Assembly: GCA_963775315.1 (NCBI GenBank)
Contig: CAVZIN010000007.1
Span: 992,001-1,056,000, forward strand
DNA length: 64,000 nucleotides
From: CAWGHZ01 sp963775315
GTDB lineage: Bacteria > Pseudomonadota > Alphaproteobacteria > MPNO01 > DASWLB01
Direction of reading: 5' to 3'
The notes below the pieces were generated by a model that was given only the letters and a program-made list of their open reading frames with translations, ran no database searches and was not told the origin of the DNA. This document shows positions 7,714 through 17,255 of the stretch, one piece after another (the first letter of the stretch is position 1; each line of letters begins with the position of its first letter). The translations under genes were made by a program, and so were the position numbers.

Positions 7714-8688
7714 ATGGGCGGGAGCATGGACGAGGGCGCGCTCTTCCTCGCGAACGATCCGGCGGTTCCCTTGCCGCCCCGAGACCCAATCTGGTTCCGC
7801 CTGACCTGCTTGGCGAGCCGCCTTGCTCCGCGGGGCAAGGCCGCCTTGCCGCGCGCCATCGCCCGGGTGGTGCCGGACGGCGCGGCCTTCCGCACCCGGG
7901 TCCGGCGCGGCTTCTGCCTTGTCGGCAACGCCACCTGCATCGACGCGCTGGTCGCCCTCAGGAACAGCGGCCGGTGGGACGACCACGTGATGGAGGCGTG
8001 CCTCGCCTTCCTCGCACCCGGAGACAGGTTTTTCGACGTCGGCGCAAACGCGGGCTATATGGCCGTCGGCTGCGCGGTCCGCTTCGGCGATGCGATCGAG
8101 GTGGTGGCGTTCGAGCCGCAGCCCGCGCTCGCCCGTGCCATCGTGCTGTCTGGGCGCGCCAACGGGCTCGGCCGTCTCAGGGTGGTGAACGCCTGCCTCT
8201 CCGACCGGGAGGGGCGCGCCACGCTCTACCTCTCGCGCCATGCCATCCATGCCTCGCTGGTGGCGCGCGAGACGGCGGCCCGAAGGCTGGACGTTCCCGC
8301 GTACACGCTGGATCGTCTCTGCGAGTCCGGTGCGCTGCCGTCGCCCGACGTGATCAAGCTCGACGTCGAAGGGGCAGAGAAGGCGATGCTCGACGGCGCG
8401 CGAAGGGTGCTGGCGGCGGGACGGCCGACCGTGGTGTTCGAATGCGACGCCAATGCCGGCCGGTTCGGCTACGGGCTGGACGATATGCTGGCCGCGTTCC
8501 GCGCCGCTGGGTACGACCTGTTCCTGTCGGTCGGAGAGGGCGGCGCGCTGACCGAGATCGCGGCGGCCTCCGACGCGCGGGCGCTGGGCGCCGCGGCGAC
8601 GTCGGATTTCGTCGCCACGACGCGCCAGACCGTCGCCTCGCGCAGGGTGCCGGTCGCCCGCCTCAGCCCAGCGTCGGGTCGAGGATGA
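7714..8688 (+). CDS. FkbM family methyltransferase
   Basis: 324 residues. The SAM-binding motif I is RFFDVGANAGY (about residues 105-115), followed by VVAFEPQP (motif II) and the family-specific VIKLDVEGAEKAML (about 211-224). FkbM-type enzymes O-methylate sugars or polyketide/nodulation-factor-like molecules. The C-terminus (last 9 codons) overlaps the convergent oxidoreductase gene by 26 bp. A weak start region follows a possible leader peptide, and ATG 7726 is an alternative. Location next to glycan deacetylases suggests a sugar substrate, but this is inference. Confidence 0.82.
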   Translation: MGGSMDEGALFLANDPAVPLPPRDPIWFRLTCLASRLAPRGKAALPRAIARVVPDGAAFRTRVRRGFCLVGNATCIDALVALRNSGRWDDHVMEACLAFLAPGDRFFDVGANAGYMAVGCAVRFGDAIEVVAFEPQPALARAIVLSGRANGLGRLRVVNACLSDREGRATLYLSRHAIHASLVARETAARRLDVPAYTLDRLCESGALPSPDVIKLDVEGAEKAMLDGARRVLAAGRPTVVFECDANAGRFGYGLDDMLAAFRAAGYDLFLSVGEGGALTEIAAASDARALGAAATSDFVATTRQTVASRRVPVARLSPASGRG

Positions 8689-9667
8689 CCTTGCCGATGC
8701 CGGGATTCTCTTCGACCAGCCGGTGCGCCTCCACCGCCTGGGCGAGCGGCATGACCCGGTCGACCAGCACGCGGAGCCGGCCCTTGGCGGCAGCCTCGAA
8801 GGCGGGGAGGGCGTCCTGGTTGCGGCTCCTCGGGCTTCCCATGATGGTGATGCGGTGGTCGTACAGGTGGAAGAAGTTCACCGGCACGATCGGCCCGCCA
8901 TGCGCGCCGGCGGTGACGAGGCGTCCGTCATAGCCCAGCGCGTCGATGGCCTTCGAGGTGGTCTCCGGATTGGCGATGTTGTCGTAGACCATGTCGAGCC
9001 CCTTGCCGCCGGTGAGGTCAAGGCAGGCTTCCTTCAGGTCCTGGGTGCGGTAGTTGATGCCGTGGTCGGCGCCGAGCTCGAGGCCAATCTTCACCCGGTC
9101 GTCGGAGCCCGCGCAGCAGATCACCCGCGCGCCGAGCTCCTTGGCGAGCTGGATGCCGAGCGTGCCGAGATTGCCGGCCGCGCCCATCACCAGCACCCAC
9201 TCGTCCTTCTGCAGCTTTCCCATGTGGACCAGCAGGTTCCACGCGACCGGCGCGTGGCGGGCGATGACGCAGGCGTCGGCATACGACACCTCCGGCGGCA
9301 CCAGGCAGGTGATGCGCGCCGGCGCCTTGGTGTACTGCGCGTCGCCGCCCCAGCAATGGATGCCGAACATGCGCGGCGGCTGCTGGGCGAGGCCCTGGAA
9401 CACCGCGACGTGGTCGCCGATCTTGCGGTCGGTTACGCCCTCGCCAACGGCGGTGACGATGCCGACCGGATCGACGCCGCCGACGTGGGGAAGCTGGATC
9501 TTGCGGTGAGGCTCGGTGCCGCGCCGCGCCGAGACGTCGAGCACGCGGTTGACCGAAACGGCGTGCACCTCGATCACGATCTCGCCGGGCCCCGCCACCG
9601 GGTCCGTCACCTCCTCGTAGCGCAGCACCTCGGGCGGGCCGAACTCGCGGTAGATCATCGCCTTCAT
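8663..9667 (-). CDS. Zinc-type alcohol dehydrogenase / quinone oxidoreductase-like MDR protein
   Basis: 334 residues of the medium-chain dehydrogenase/reductase superfamily. The GroES-like domain covers about residues 1-125 and the NAD(P)-binding Rossmann domain about 130-270, with MGAAGNLGTLGIQLAKELGA as cofactor loop. A GVDPVG motif and HCWGGDAQYT, which holds the catalytic-region Cys and His, suggest a zinc-dependent member. Probably reduces or oxidises an aldehyde, alcohol or enone. It is followed, in the same direction, by methylmalonate-semialdehyde dehydrogenase upstream at 9750-11246, so it may belong to the same catabolic unit. A palindromic repeat lies between them. Confidence 0.85.
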   Translation of the reverse strand: MKAMIYREFGPPEVLRYEEVTDPVAGPGEIVIEVHAVSVNRVLDVSARRGTEPHRKIQLPHVGGVDPVGIVTAVGEGVTDRKIGDHVAVFQGLAQQPPRMFGIHCWGGDAQYTKAPARITCLVPPEVSYADACVIARHAPVAWNLLVHMGKLQKDEWVLVMGAAGNLGTLGIQLAKELGARVICCAGSDDRVKIGLELGADHGINYRTQDLKEACLDLTGGKGLDMVYDNIANPETTSKAIDALGYDGRLVTAGAHGGPIVPVNFFHLYDHRITIMGSPRSRNQDALPAFEAAAKGRLRVLVDRVMPLAQAVEAHRLVEENPGIGKVILDPTLG

Positions 9668-9677
9668 GGAAAGAGCC

Positions 9678-9726
9678 CCTCATCCAAAGCCTGTCGAAGG
9701 ATGAGGTCCCCCGCGGTTCGACAGGC
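9678..9726. repeat. Extragenic palindrome, CCTCATCC family (copy 1)
   Basis: CCTCATCC (9678-9685) and GGATGAGG (9699-9706) form an 8-bp inverted repeat with a 13-nt loop, and GCCTGTCGAA (9689-9698) pairs perfectly with TTCGACAGGC (9717-9726). A second copy of the same family is at 35688-35716. Such interspersed palindromes are common between genes of alphaproteobacteria. Confidence 0.75.
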
Positions 9727-9749
9727 TCACCACGGGCGCCGTTTCTTGT

Positions 9750-11246
9750 TCAGCGCATCGTCGGCATGACGAACTCGGCGCCCTGGCGGATGCCGGTCGG
9801 CCAGCGGCTGGTGACGGTCTTGAGCCGCGTGTAGAAGCGCACCCCCTCGGGCCCGTGCACGTGCATGTCGCCGAACAGCGACCGCTTCCACCCGCCGAAG
9901 GAATGGAACGCCATCGGCACGGGGATCGGCACGTTGACGCCGACCATGCCGACCTGGACGCGGGAGGCGAACTCGCGTGCGGCGTCGCCGTCGCGGGTGA
10001 AGATCGCGACGCCATTGCCGAACTCGTGCCCGTCGGCCAGCGCGAGCGCGGCCTCGAAATCGTCGACGCGCACCACCGACAGGACGGGGCCGAAGATCTC
10101 CTCCTTGTAGATGCGCATCGAGGGCGTCACGTGGTCGAACAGGGACCCGCCGATGAAGAACCCCTTCTCGTAGCCTTGCAGCGAGAGGCCGCGCCCATCG
10201 ACGGCGAGCGTCGCGCCCTCCTTGACGCCGAGATCGACGTAGCCGTGCACCTTGTCGCGGTGGGCGGCGGTGACCAGCGGGCCCATCTCGGACTCGGGAT
10301 CGTTGCCGGGCCCGACCTTGAGGGCGGCGACGCGCGGGGCGAGCTTTTCCATCAGCGGGTCGGCGGCCTTGCCGACGGCGACCGCGACCGAGACCGCCAT
10401 GCAGCGCTCGCCCGCCGAGCCGTACCCGGCGCCCATCAGCCCGTCGACCGCCTGGTCGAGATCGGCGTCCGGCATGACGATCAGATGGTTCTTCGCGCCG
10501 CCCAGCGCCTGGACGCGCTTTTCGGCGTTCGCCGCGGTGCGATAGACGTGCTCGGCGACCGGGGTGGAGCCGACGAAGCTCACCGCTGCGATGCCGGGAT
10601 GGGCGAGGATGGCGTTCACGGCCTCGGCGTCGCCGTTCACTACGTTGAGCACGCCCTCGGGCAGGCCCGCCTCGTGCGCCAGCTCGGCGAGGCGCATCGG
10701 GCAGGACGGGTCCTTTTCCGACGGCTTCAGTACGAACGTGTTGCCGCAGGCGATGGCGACCGGGAACATCCACATCGGCACCATCACCGGGAAGTTGAAC
10801 GGTGTGACGCCGGCGCACACGCCGAGCGGCTGGCGCATCGACCAGCTGTCGACGTCGGTGCCGACCTGCTCGGTGAACTCGCCCTTCAGAAGATGGGGGA
10901 TGCCGCAGGCGAACTCCACCACTTCGATGCCGCGCACGAGCGAGCCGCGCGCGTCGCTCAGCACCTTGCCGTGCTCGGCGGTGATCAGCGCGACCAGCTC
11001 TTCGGCGTGCTTCTCGAGAAGTTCCTTGTACTTGAACATCACCCGCGCGCGGCGGAGCGGCGGCGTCGCCGCCCAGCCAGGGAACGCCTTCCGGGCCGCC
11101 GCGACCGCGGTGTCCACCTCGGAGGCGCTGGCGAAGGCGACGCGTTTCGCCACCTCTCCAGTGGCCGGGTTGAATACCTCGCCCGACCGCCCGCTCGCGC
11201 CCGCGACGTTCTTCCCGCCGATGAAATGCCCGATCATGTCCACCAT
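9750..11246 (-). CDS. mmsA: Methylmalonate-semialdehyde dehydrogenase (CoA-acylating)
   Basis: 498 residues, the usual length. Aldehyde dehydrogenase superfamily with family-typical motifs: TPFNFPVMVPMWMFPVAIA (about residues 148-166, the MMSDH signature), FVGSTPVAEH (NAD-binding), and the catalytic Cys in GSAGERCMA (about residues 276-284). It converts methylmalonate or malonate semialdehyde plus CoA and NAD+ to propionyl- or acetyl-CoA and CO2. The window also carries prpB/C/D for propionyl-CoA use at 35844-39480. The start is ATG at 11246. The HyuB gene follows upstream in the same direction. Confidence 0.93.
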   Translation of the reverse strand: MVDMIGHFIGGKNVAGASGRSGEVFNPATGEVAKRVAFASASEVDTAVAAARKAFPGWAATPPLRRARVMFKYKELLEKHAEELVALITAEHGKVLSDARGSLVRGIEVVEFACGIPHLLKGEFTEQVGTDVDSWSMRQPLGVCAGVTPFNFPVMVPMWMFPVAIACGNTFVLKPSEKDPSCPMRLAELAHEAGLPEGVLNVVNGDAEAVNAILAHPGIAAVSFVGSTPVAEHVYRTAANAEKRVQALGGAKNHLIVMPDADLDQAVDGLMGAGYGSAGERCMAVSVAVAVGKAADPLMEKLAPRVAALKVGPGNDPESEMGPLVTAAHRDKVHGYVDLGVKEGATLAVDGRGLSLQGYEKGFFIGGSLFDHVTPSMRIYKEEIFGPVLSVVRVDDFEAALALADGHEFGNGVAIFTRDGDAAREFASRVQVGMVGVNVPIPVPMAFHSFGGWKRSLFGDMHVHGPEGVRFYTRLKTVTSRWPTGIRQGAEFVMPTMR

Positions 11247-11290
11247 CGCGCTTCTCCCGTTTAGGGCATGTTAAACCATGCCGCTCCTCC

Positions 11291-11339
11291 GCTTGTCACC
11301 CTGGACGGCGAGCACGGGGAGCCGATCCGGGGGCCATAG
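11291..11339. repeat. Extragenic repeat, GTCACCC-TGGACGGCGAGC family (copy 1)
   Basis: TTGTCACCCTGGACGGCGAGC with a following GAGCCGATCCGGGGGCCAT is shared, with small changes, with 32319-32364. GTCACCCTGGA and TCCGGGGG can pair weakly. It fills the 145-bp gap between mmsA and the HyuB gene, which holds no ORF. Confidence 0.6.
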
Positions 11340-11391
11340 CGGCCGAGTCACGGAAATCGATGGATGGGTCCCGGCTCGCGCCGCTTCGCGG

Positions 11392-13179
11392 CTAGGCCGT
11401 TTGCACCGTCTTGCCCTTCGCCATCTCGGCTCGCAGGGTGCGGGTGGCGGCCTGGTCGACGGCAAAGCTCGCCGGGTCGATGACGACGCCGTAGAGCGCG
11501 CGGGCCGCGGCGGCCGTGACGTAGCCCTGGCGCACATCCTCGGCGACGCGCGCGACGTCGCGCTCGTTCGGCAGGCCGAACCCGCCGCCGCCGCCCGAGC
11601 GCATGATGAACCCGTCGCCCTTGCGCAGATGGGTGTAGAGCGCCTTGGCGTTGGGCAGGGCGTCGGTGTGGTCGGTCCCGCGCAGGATCTCGACGTCGTT
11701 GCCCGTCCCCTCGTGCCCGCCCTGAAGCCCCCAGGGCTTGCAGTGCTTGCGTTCGATCTGGGTCGAGAAGTTCATGTCGGTCCGCGCACGCACGCGGTAC
11801 TCGACGCCAAGCCCGCCGCGCTGGCGCCCGGCGCCGCCGGAGTCGGGCAGGAGCCCGTGCCGCTCGAACATCACCGGATACTTGGTCTCGATCAGCTCGA
11901 CCGGCGAGTTGTGCGTATCGCCGTCGTTCATGCAGACCGTGGCCGAGATGCCGTCCTCGTTGCGCTTGGCGCCCCAGCCGCCGCCCTCGGGTCCGAACAT
12001 TCCGATGAACAGAGACCGCGTGCGGGTGTCGATGCCGTTGCACGCCCCGACGCAGAGGTCCGCGTGGTGGCCGGCGATCACCCGGTCGGGGATCGCGGGC
12101 TCCAGCGCCTTGAACACGGTGTCGATGATCGTCATCGGGAAGGTCATCCACCAGCGCATCGGCGCCGGACGCACGGCCGATACGATGCGGCCGGGCGGGC
12201 ATACGACCTCGAGCGAGCGAAAGCTTCCGTCGTTGATGGGGTAGTCGGTCGGCGAGGTGAGGCACTTGTACGCCACCTGCGAGCAGCCGAACGAGGTGGT
12301 CTTGCCCGAGTTGAAGAAGCCGCGCACCTGGGGCGACACGTCGGACAGGTCGATGGTCATGCGGTCGCCGGCGACCTTGACCTTCACCTTGATCGGGATG
12401 CGCTTGCCGATGTCGAGCCCATCGTCGTCCATGAAGGACTCGGCGACGTACTCGCCGTCCGGGATCGAGGCCGTCCGCTCGCGCGCGACGCGCTCGGACC
12501 GGTCCATGATGTCCTCGATGGCGGCCAGCACCTCGTCCTTGCCGTACCGCCGGACGAGCTCGAGGAAGCGCCGCTCGCCGGTGCGCACCGCGGTCAGCTC
12601 GGCGCGCAAATCGCCCATCGCCCGTTCCGGGATGCGGCAGTTCATGCGGATGATGTCGACCAGGTCCTGGTTCATCTTGCCGCGCGATTGCAGCTTCAGG
12701 ATCGGGATCTGCAGCCCTTCGGAGAAGATGTCGGTCGTCATGCCGCCGAGCACGCCGCCGACGTCGAGCCAGTGCGCCATGCAGCACGCCCAGCCGACGA
12801 GAGTCTCCTCGTGGAAGATCGGCAGCGACAGGGTGACATGGTTGAGGTGCGAGCCGGTCGTGTAGGCGTCGTTCGTGATCAGGATGTCGCCGGGGTGGAT
12901 GTTCTCGAACCCAAAATGGGCGATCTTCGCCTTGATGGTTTCGGCCATGCCGCGGATGAAGGTGGGCAGGCCGATGCCGATCGAGACGGTGCGCCCGTCC
13001 GGAGTGAACAGGCCGGTGGTGAAGTCCAACGCCTCGTAAATGATGGTGTTGTAGGCGGTGCGCATCAGGTTGGTCTTCATCTCGCCGGTGACGGCGATGA
13101 CCCCGTTGCGCACGATTTCGGTGACGACCGGGTCGGCGCGATGGCGCACGGCGGCGGTCTGAGGTTTGGTGTCAGGCAT
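11392..13179 (-). CDS. hyuB: Hydantoinase B / N-methylhydantoinase beta subunit-like (copy 1)
   Basis: 595 residues of the HyuB/oxoprolinase B family. Family motifs: MRTAYNTIIYEALDF near residue 40, DILITNDAYTTGSHLNH near residue 100, and the late SGGAGRQRGGLG glycine-rich motif. Together with HyuA it forms an ATP-dependent amidohydrolase (N-methylhydantoinase, 5-oxoprolinase) or a carboxylase-like enzyme. The partner HyuA lies at 13316-15406, 136 bp upstream, in the same direction. A second HyuB of identical length is at 30491-32278. The C-terminus ends close to mmsA, suggesting one catabolic unit. The substrate is unknown. Confidence 0.9.
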   Translation of the reverse strand: MPDTKPQTAAVRHRADPVVTEIVRNGVIAVTGEMKTNLMRTAYNTIIYEALDFTTGLFTPDGRTVSIGIGLPTFIRGMAETIKAKIAHFGFENIHPGDILITNDAYTTGSHLNHVTLSLPIFHEETLVGWACCMAHWLDVGGVLGGMTTDIFSEGLQIPILKLQSRGKMNQDLVDIIRMNCRIPERAMGDLRAELTAVRTGERRFLELVRRYGKDEVLAAIEDIMDRSERVARERTASIPDGEYVAESFMDDDGLDIGKRIPIKVKVKVAGDRMTIDLSDVSPQVRGFFNSGKTTSFGCSQVAYKCLTSPTDYPINDGSFRSLEVVCPPGRIVSAVRPAPMRWWMTFPMTIIDTVFKALEPAIPDRVIAGHHADLCVGACNGIDTRTRSLFIGMFGPEGGGWGAKRNEDGISATVCMNDGDTHNSPVELIETKYPVMFERHGLLPDSGGAGRQRGGLGVEYRVRARTDMNFSTQIERKHCKPWGLQGGHEGTGNDVEILRGTDHTDALPNAKALYTHLRKGDGFIMRSGGGGGFGLPNERDVARVAEDVRQGYVTAAAARALYGVVIDPASFAVDQAATRTLRAEMAKGKTVQTA

Positions 13180-13315
13180 GAGTGTTATCTAGTGTCCCTG
13201 GACCGCGCATGGAATGACCCTCCCCAACCCTTTCCCACAAGGGGCGATCGGTACGGCCCGTGTGTCGATGTCGGACCCGATGCCGGTGGTGGTTTCGGGG
13301 CGGCGTGGAGGCCGG

Positions 13316-15406
13316 TCACTTCTTCCCGCCGACCGCTATGACGAGGTTGCCGAACTTGTCGACCTCCAGCAGGTCGGTCGGCATGACGACGGTGGTCGAG
13401 GCATGCTCCTCCACCAGCGCCGGGCCGGGGATGCGGTTGCCGGCGAGCAGCGCGGCGCGCGCGTAGGTCGGCGTGTCGACGAAGCCCGTCTCCTCGAAAT
13501 AGACCTTGCGGTTGCCGGTGAACGCCGCCTTCTCGGGCTCGGATTTACCGGCCTCCACCTCCTCCTGCGGCGGCTTCACCATCACGCCGGTGACAGTGGT
13601 ACGCAGGCTAACGATCTCGGCCATCTCGTCCGGGGCGCAGGTGCCGTAGCGGAGTTCGTGCATCTGGTCGAAGTGCTTCTTGATCGCGCCGCGGTCGGCC
13701 TTCTGGAACACCTCCATGGGAAGGTCGACCGTCACCGCGTGCTCCTGGCCGACATAACGCATGTCGGCGGCGCGCTTCACGGTGATCTCGCGCGGCGTGA
13801 CGGTGGTGGATTCGATGGCGGCGCGGCCCTCGTCCTCCAGCTCCTTGTAGATCGCCTCGATCTCCTCGAACTTCGCCTCGGCGAGTCGGGTGAACCAGGT
13901 GCGCACGAAATCGTAGCGGAGGTCGGAGAACAGCATGCCGAAGGCGGAGAACACGCCCGGCGCGCGCGGGACGATCACCTTGCGGATGCCGATCTCGCGC
14001 GCGACCGCCGAGGCGTGCAGCGGTCCGGCGCCGCCATAGGCGACCATCGCGAAATCGCCGGCGTCGAGCCCGCGCTCGGTGGTGACGCCCTTGACCGCGT
14101 AGGACATGGCGGTGGTCGCGATGCGGAGGATGCCGTCGGCGGCCTTGGTCGCGTCCATGCCGAGCGGGTCGCCCACGCGCGCCTTCATGGCGGCCTCGGC
14201 CGCCTTGACGTCGAGCTTCATCTCGCCGCCGAGGAACCGGTCGGCGCCGAGCCGGCCGAGCAGCAGGTTGGCGTCGGTGACGGTCGGCTCGGTCCCGCCG
14301 TTGCCGTAGCAGGCGGGACCCGGCTGGGCGCCGGCCGACTGTGGCCCGACATGCAGCGCGCCCTCCTGGTCGACGCGGGCGATGGAGCCGCCGCCGGCCG
14401 AAACCTCGAAGATATCCATCATGGCAATCTGGACGGGCAAGGCGCGCTCGTACCCGCCAAGCAGCGCCGCGCCGGTGGTCAGTGCCTCGCCCTTGTAGAT
14501 CACGCCCGCCTTCGCCGTGGTGCCGCCCATGTCGAACGCGATGGCGTTCTCCATGCCCAGCGCATGGCAGAGAGCCTGCGTGCCGATCACGCCGGCGGCG
14601 GGGCCGGATTCCAGCATGCGGATGCAGTAGGTCTGGGCCTGGTCGGCCTCGTACAGTCCGCCGGTCGACTGCACCACAAGGAACGAGCCCTTGAAGCCCG
14701 ACTTCCGGATGTGCTCGTCGATTCCGCGCAGGTAGGACCGCACCTTGGGCCCGACATAGGCGTTGGCGACGACGGTCGAGGTGCGCTCGAACTCGCGATA
14801 TTCCTGCGACAGCTCGTGCGACGCCGAAACGAAGAGGTTCGGGTACTTGTCCTCGAGCAGCTTCTTCGCCCGGATCTCGTGGTCGGGGTTGCGGTAGCAG
14901 TGCAGGAACAGAATGGCGACCGCCTCCATCCCGAGCTTGGCGATCTTCTCGCCGAGGGCGGCGACCTCGGAATCGTCCATCGGGACATGGACCTCGCCGT
15001 CGGCGAGCACGCGCTCCTTCACCTCGAAGCGCAGGGCGCGCTCGACCAGCGGCTCGTGCTTCTTGAAGAACAGGTTGTAGGAGTCCGGCCGGTTGATGCG
15101 GCCAATCTCGTACACGTCGCGGAACCCTTCCGTGGTGATCAGCGCAGTCTTGGCGCCGGTGCGCTCGAGGATCGTGTTGATCGCGATGGTCGAGCCGTGC
15201 AGGAAGATGCCGGCGTCCGCGTAGTTGGCGCCGGCCTTTTCCACGCCGGCGCTGATCCCCTCGACCAGGCTGTCGGGGGTGGACAGGGCCTTCCCGAACA
15301 GCAGGCGCCCGCTGGCGTCATCGAACGCCGCGACGTCGGTGAAGGTGCCGCCGATGTCGGCAGCCAGACGCACGCGCGAGGGCGCCGGGGACTTGTCGTT
15401 AGGCAT
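13316..15406 (-). CDS. hyuA: Hydantoinase A / N-methylhydantoinase alpha subunit-like
   Basis: 696 residues from ATG 15406, chosen because RLAADIGGTFTDVAAF, the ASKHA-type phosphate-binding start of HyuA, follows within 20 residues; the frame stays open to 16378 without homology. Other motifs: SVLP-type activation region, and DMGGTTAKAG (about residue 294), the second phosphate loop. It binds and hydrolyses ATP to activate a lactam or carbonyl, while HyuB carries out hydrolysis. The divergent hydratase gene starts 91 bp away, so the 15407-15496 space is a shared promoter region. C-terminal residues GGKK end at a TGA. Confidence 0.9.
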   Translation of the reverse strand: MPNDKSPAPSRVRLAADIGGTFTDVAAFDDASGRLLFGKALSTPDSLVEGISAGVEKAGANYADAGIFLHGSTIAINTILERTGAKTALITTEGFRDVYEIGRINRPDSYNLFFKKHEPLVERALRFEVKERVLADGEVHVPMDDSEVAALGEKIAKLGMEAVAILFLHCYRNPDHEIRAKKLLEDKYPNLFVSASHELSQEYREFERTSTVVANAYVGPKVRSYLRGIDEHIRKSGFKGSFLVVQSTGGLYEADQAQTYCIRMLESGPAAGVIGTQALCHALGMENAIAFDMGGTTAKAGVIYKGEALTTGAALLGGYERALPVQIAMMDIFEVSAGGGSIARVDQEGALHVGPQSAGAQPGPACYGNGGTEPTVTDANLLLGRLGADRFLGGEMKLDVKAAEAAMKARVGDPLGMDATKAADGILRIATTAMSYAVKGVTTERGLDAGDFAMVAYGGAGPLHASAVAREIGIRKVIVPRAPGVFSAFGMLFSDLRYDFVRTWFTRLAEAKFEEIEAIYKELEDEGRAAIESTTVTPREITVKRAADMRYVGQEHAVTVDLPMEVFQKADRGAIKKHFDQMHELRYGTCAPDEMAEIVSLRTTVTGVMVKPPQEEVEAGKSEPEKAAFTGNRKVYFEETGFVDTPTYARAALLAGNRIPGPALVEEHASTTVVMPTDLLEVDKFGNLVIAVGGKK

Positions 15407-15496
15407 GAGGGCTCCTAGGGGTGGGGTACTTTGGCGGGCGACAGAATACGCAAAGCGCGCCAAACTGCAACGCCGCCCCGCGCACGGGAGATCGCC

Positions 15497-16321
15497 GTGA
15501 CCCTGGCCTCGAAAGACATGGAAGCGATCGCCGAAGCGGCGCTGGCCGCGCTCAATTCCGGGCGCCAGGTGGCCCCGTTTTCGAGCCGCATCCCGGGGAT
15601 TGACCTCGCCGCCGCCTACCGGGTGACGGCCGCGCTCCGCCAAAGGCGGGTCGCGCGCGGCGAGCGCCCGGTCGGGCGCAAAATAGGCTTCACCAACCGC
15701 ACGATCTGGGCGGAGTACGGCGTCTACGCCCCGATCTGGGGCGACATGTACGACACCACCCTGGCCGACATCGCGCCCGGCGGCGGGTCCTGGCCGCTCG
15801 GCCGGCTTGCCGAGCCGCGGATCGAGCCGGAGATCGCCTTCGGCATCGGACGCGTGCCCGAGCCGGGAATGGACGCGGCGGCGCTGATGGGCTGCATCGA
15901 CTGGGTCGCGCATGGTTGCGAGATCGTGCAGTCGATCTTCCCCGGCTGGGTCTTCAGGCCCGAGGACACGGTGGCCGGCTTCGCGCTGCACGGCGCCTAT
16001 CGGCTGGGTCCGCGAGTCCGTGCAGCGTCGATGGCGGTGGCCGACTGGCTGGCGGCGCTCGCGACGTTCGAGATCGCGCTGTCGAAGGATGGCGCGATTG
16101 TCGACCGCGGGTCCGGCGCCAACGTGCTGGACAGCCCGTTGAACGCCCTGGCGCATCTGGTGCGGCTCCTCGCCGAGGACCCGGAGAACCCTCCGCTCGC
16201 CGCGGGTGAGATCGTGACCACCGGCACGGTGACACGTGCCTTTCCGGTCGCGCCCGGCGAGGCGTGGTCGACCGAGGTGATCGGCCTGCCGCTGCCGGGC
16301 CTCTCCATCCGGTTCGCGTGA
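15497..16321 (+). CDS. 2-keto-4-pentenoate hydratase-like (MhpD/FAH superfamily)
   Basis: 274 residues from GTG 15497. I chose this start because GGGAG lies six bases upstream and the homology begins at once. It has the signature of the MhpD/HpaH family: AAAYRVTAALRQRR, GRKIGFTNRT, and the metal-ligand strand RIEPEIAFGI (Glu-x-Glu), with GCIDWVAHGCEIV. The family hydrates 2-oxopent-4-enoate, or decarboxylates 4-oxalocrotonate, in meta-cleavage pathways. It lies divergent from hyuA and 70 bp upstream of two extradiol-dioxygenase-like genes, which fits ring degradation. Confidence 0.87.
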   Translation: MTLASKDMEAIAEAALAALNSGRQVAPFSSRIPGIDLAAAYRVTAALRQRRVARGERPVGRKIGFTNRTIWAEYGVYAPIWGDMYDTTLADIAPGGGSWPLGRLAEPRIEPEIAFGIGRVPEPGMDAAALMGCIDWVAHGCEIVQSIFPGWVFRPEDTVAGFALHGAYRLGPRVRAASMAVADWLAALATFEIALSKDGAIVDRGSGANVLDSPLNALAHLVRLLAEDPENPPLAAGEIVTTGTVTRAFPVAPGEAWSTEVIGLPLPGLSIRFA

Positions 16322-16391
16322 ATGAGTCCCGCGGGCTGGCATCCAGGCGGGGCAGGCGATAGACTTGGCCGAGATCAATCATGGGTGACGC

Positions 16392-17255
16392 ATGATCCGC
16401 ATCGAAGACATGCAGTATCTGCAACTCGGCACCGACGATCTCGACGCGGCGGTGAAGTTTACGACCGAGACGGTCGGGCTCCAGCTCGTCCGTCGCGACG
16501 CGGGCCGCGCCTACGTGCGGGGCGACGACCGCGACCACGACATCTGCTACTTCGCGGGTGACCCGGCCGACCACACGGTCGGGATGAAGATCGCCACCCG
16601 GCCGGAGCTCGACGCCGCCGCGGCGGAGCTCGCGCACAACGGCTTCGAGGTGCATCGCGGCACCCGCGAGGAATGCGCGGATCGCCACGTCGCGGAGTTC
16701 GTCCGGTTCCGTGACCTCTCGGGCAACAAGATCGAGCTGGTGTTCCGCCCCGACATCTCGATGCGCCGCCACTTCCCGGCGCGCGACGCCGGCATCCTGG
16801 AGTTCAGCCATATCGGCCTCAAGACCTCGAACGCGCCGCGCGACGAGGAATTCTGGGGCACTATGTTCAACTTCAAGGCCAACGACTGGATCGGCGCGGC
16901 GGGCCTCATCAGCTTTGACGCGGTGCATCACCGTTTCGCGCTGTTCCCGTCCGACGAGCCGGGCGTGCAGCACATCAACTTCCAGGTCGCCTCGCTCGAC
17001 GACGTCATGCGCTCGTACTACTTCCTGAGCGAGCGCCAGGTGAAGATCGTGTTCGGGCCGGGCCGCCACCTCGCCTCGACGGCCTGCTTCCTCTATTTCG
17101 AGGGGCCGCACGGGCAGGTCTACGAATACAGTTGGGGCGTGCGCAACGTGGACGAGAGCTGGCGGCCACGCCAGATCCCGTTCGAGGACGGTGGATTCTG
17201 CATGTGGGGCGCGCGCCCGCAGATCGCCGAGTTCATGAGCGAGGAGGACGCATGA
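16392..17255 (+). CDS. VOC family / extradiol dioxygenase-like protein (tandem copy 1)
   Basis: 287 residues with two VOC modules (about 1-120 and 135-250). The C-terminal module has the 2-His-1-Glu metal triad of type I extradiol dioxygenases: His140 in FSHIGLK, His194 in GVQHINF and Glu245 in VYEYSWG. The fold is that of 2,3-dihydroxybiphenyl dioxygenase and catechol 2,3-dioxygenase. Its stop overlaps the start of the next, highly similar gene by ATGA. It is likely to open an aromatic ring, with a related partner or substrate-specialised paralogue. A GACGCATGATCCG start context is shared with the second copy. Confidence 0.85.
   Translation: MIRIEDMQYLQLGTDDLDAAVKFTTETVGLQLVRRDAGRAYVRGDDRDHDICYFAGDPADHTVGMKIATRPELDAAAAELAHNGFEVHRGTREECADRHVAEFVRFRDLSGNKIELVFRPDISMRRHFPARDAGILEFSHIGLKTSNAPRDEEFWGTMFNFKANDWIGAAGLISFDAVHHRFALFPSDEPGVQHINFQVASLDDVMRSYYFLSERQVKIVFGPGRHLASTACFLYFEGPHGQVYEYSWGVRNVDESWRPRQIPFEDGGFCMWGARPQIAEFMSEEDA

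Noticed and set aside
13214..15418. 734-aa open frame on the plus strand opposite hyuA
   Set aside because: It mirrors hyuA codons in high-GC DNA, has low-complexity Arg/Gly/Asp composition and no domain. It is a shadow.
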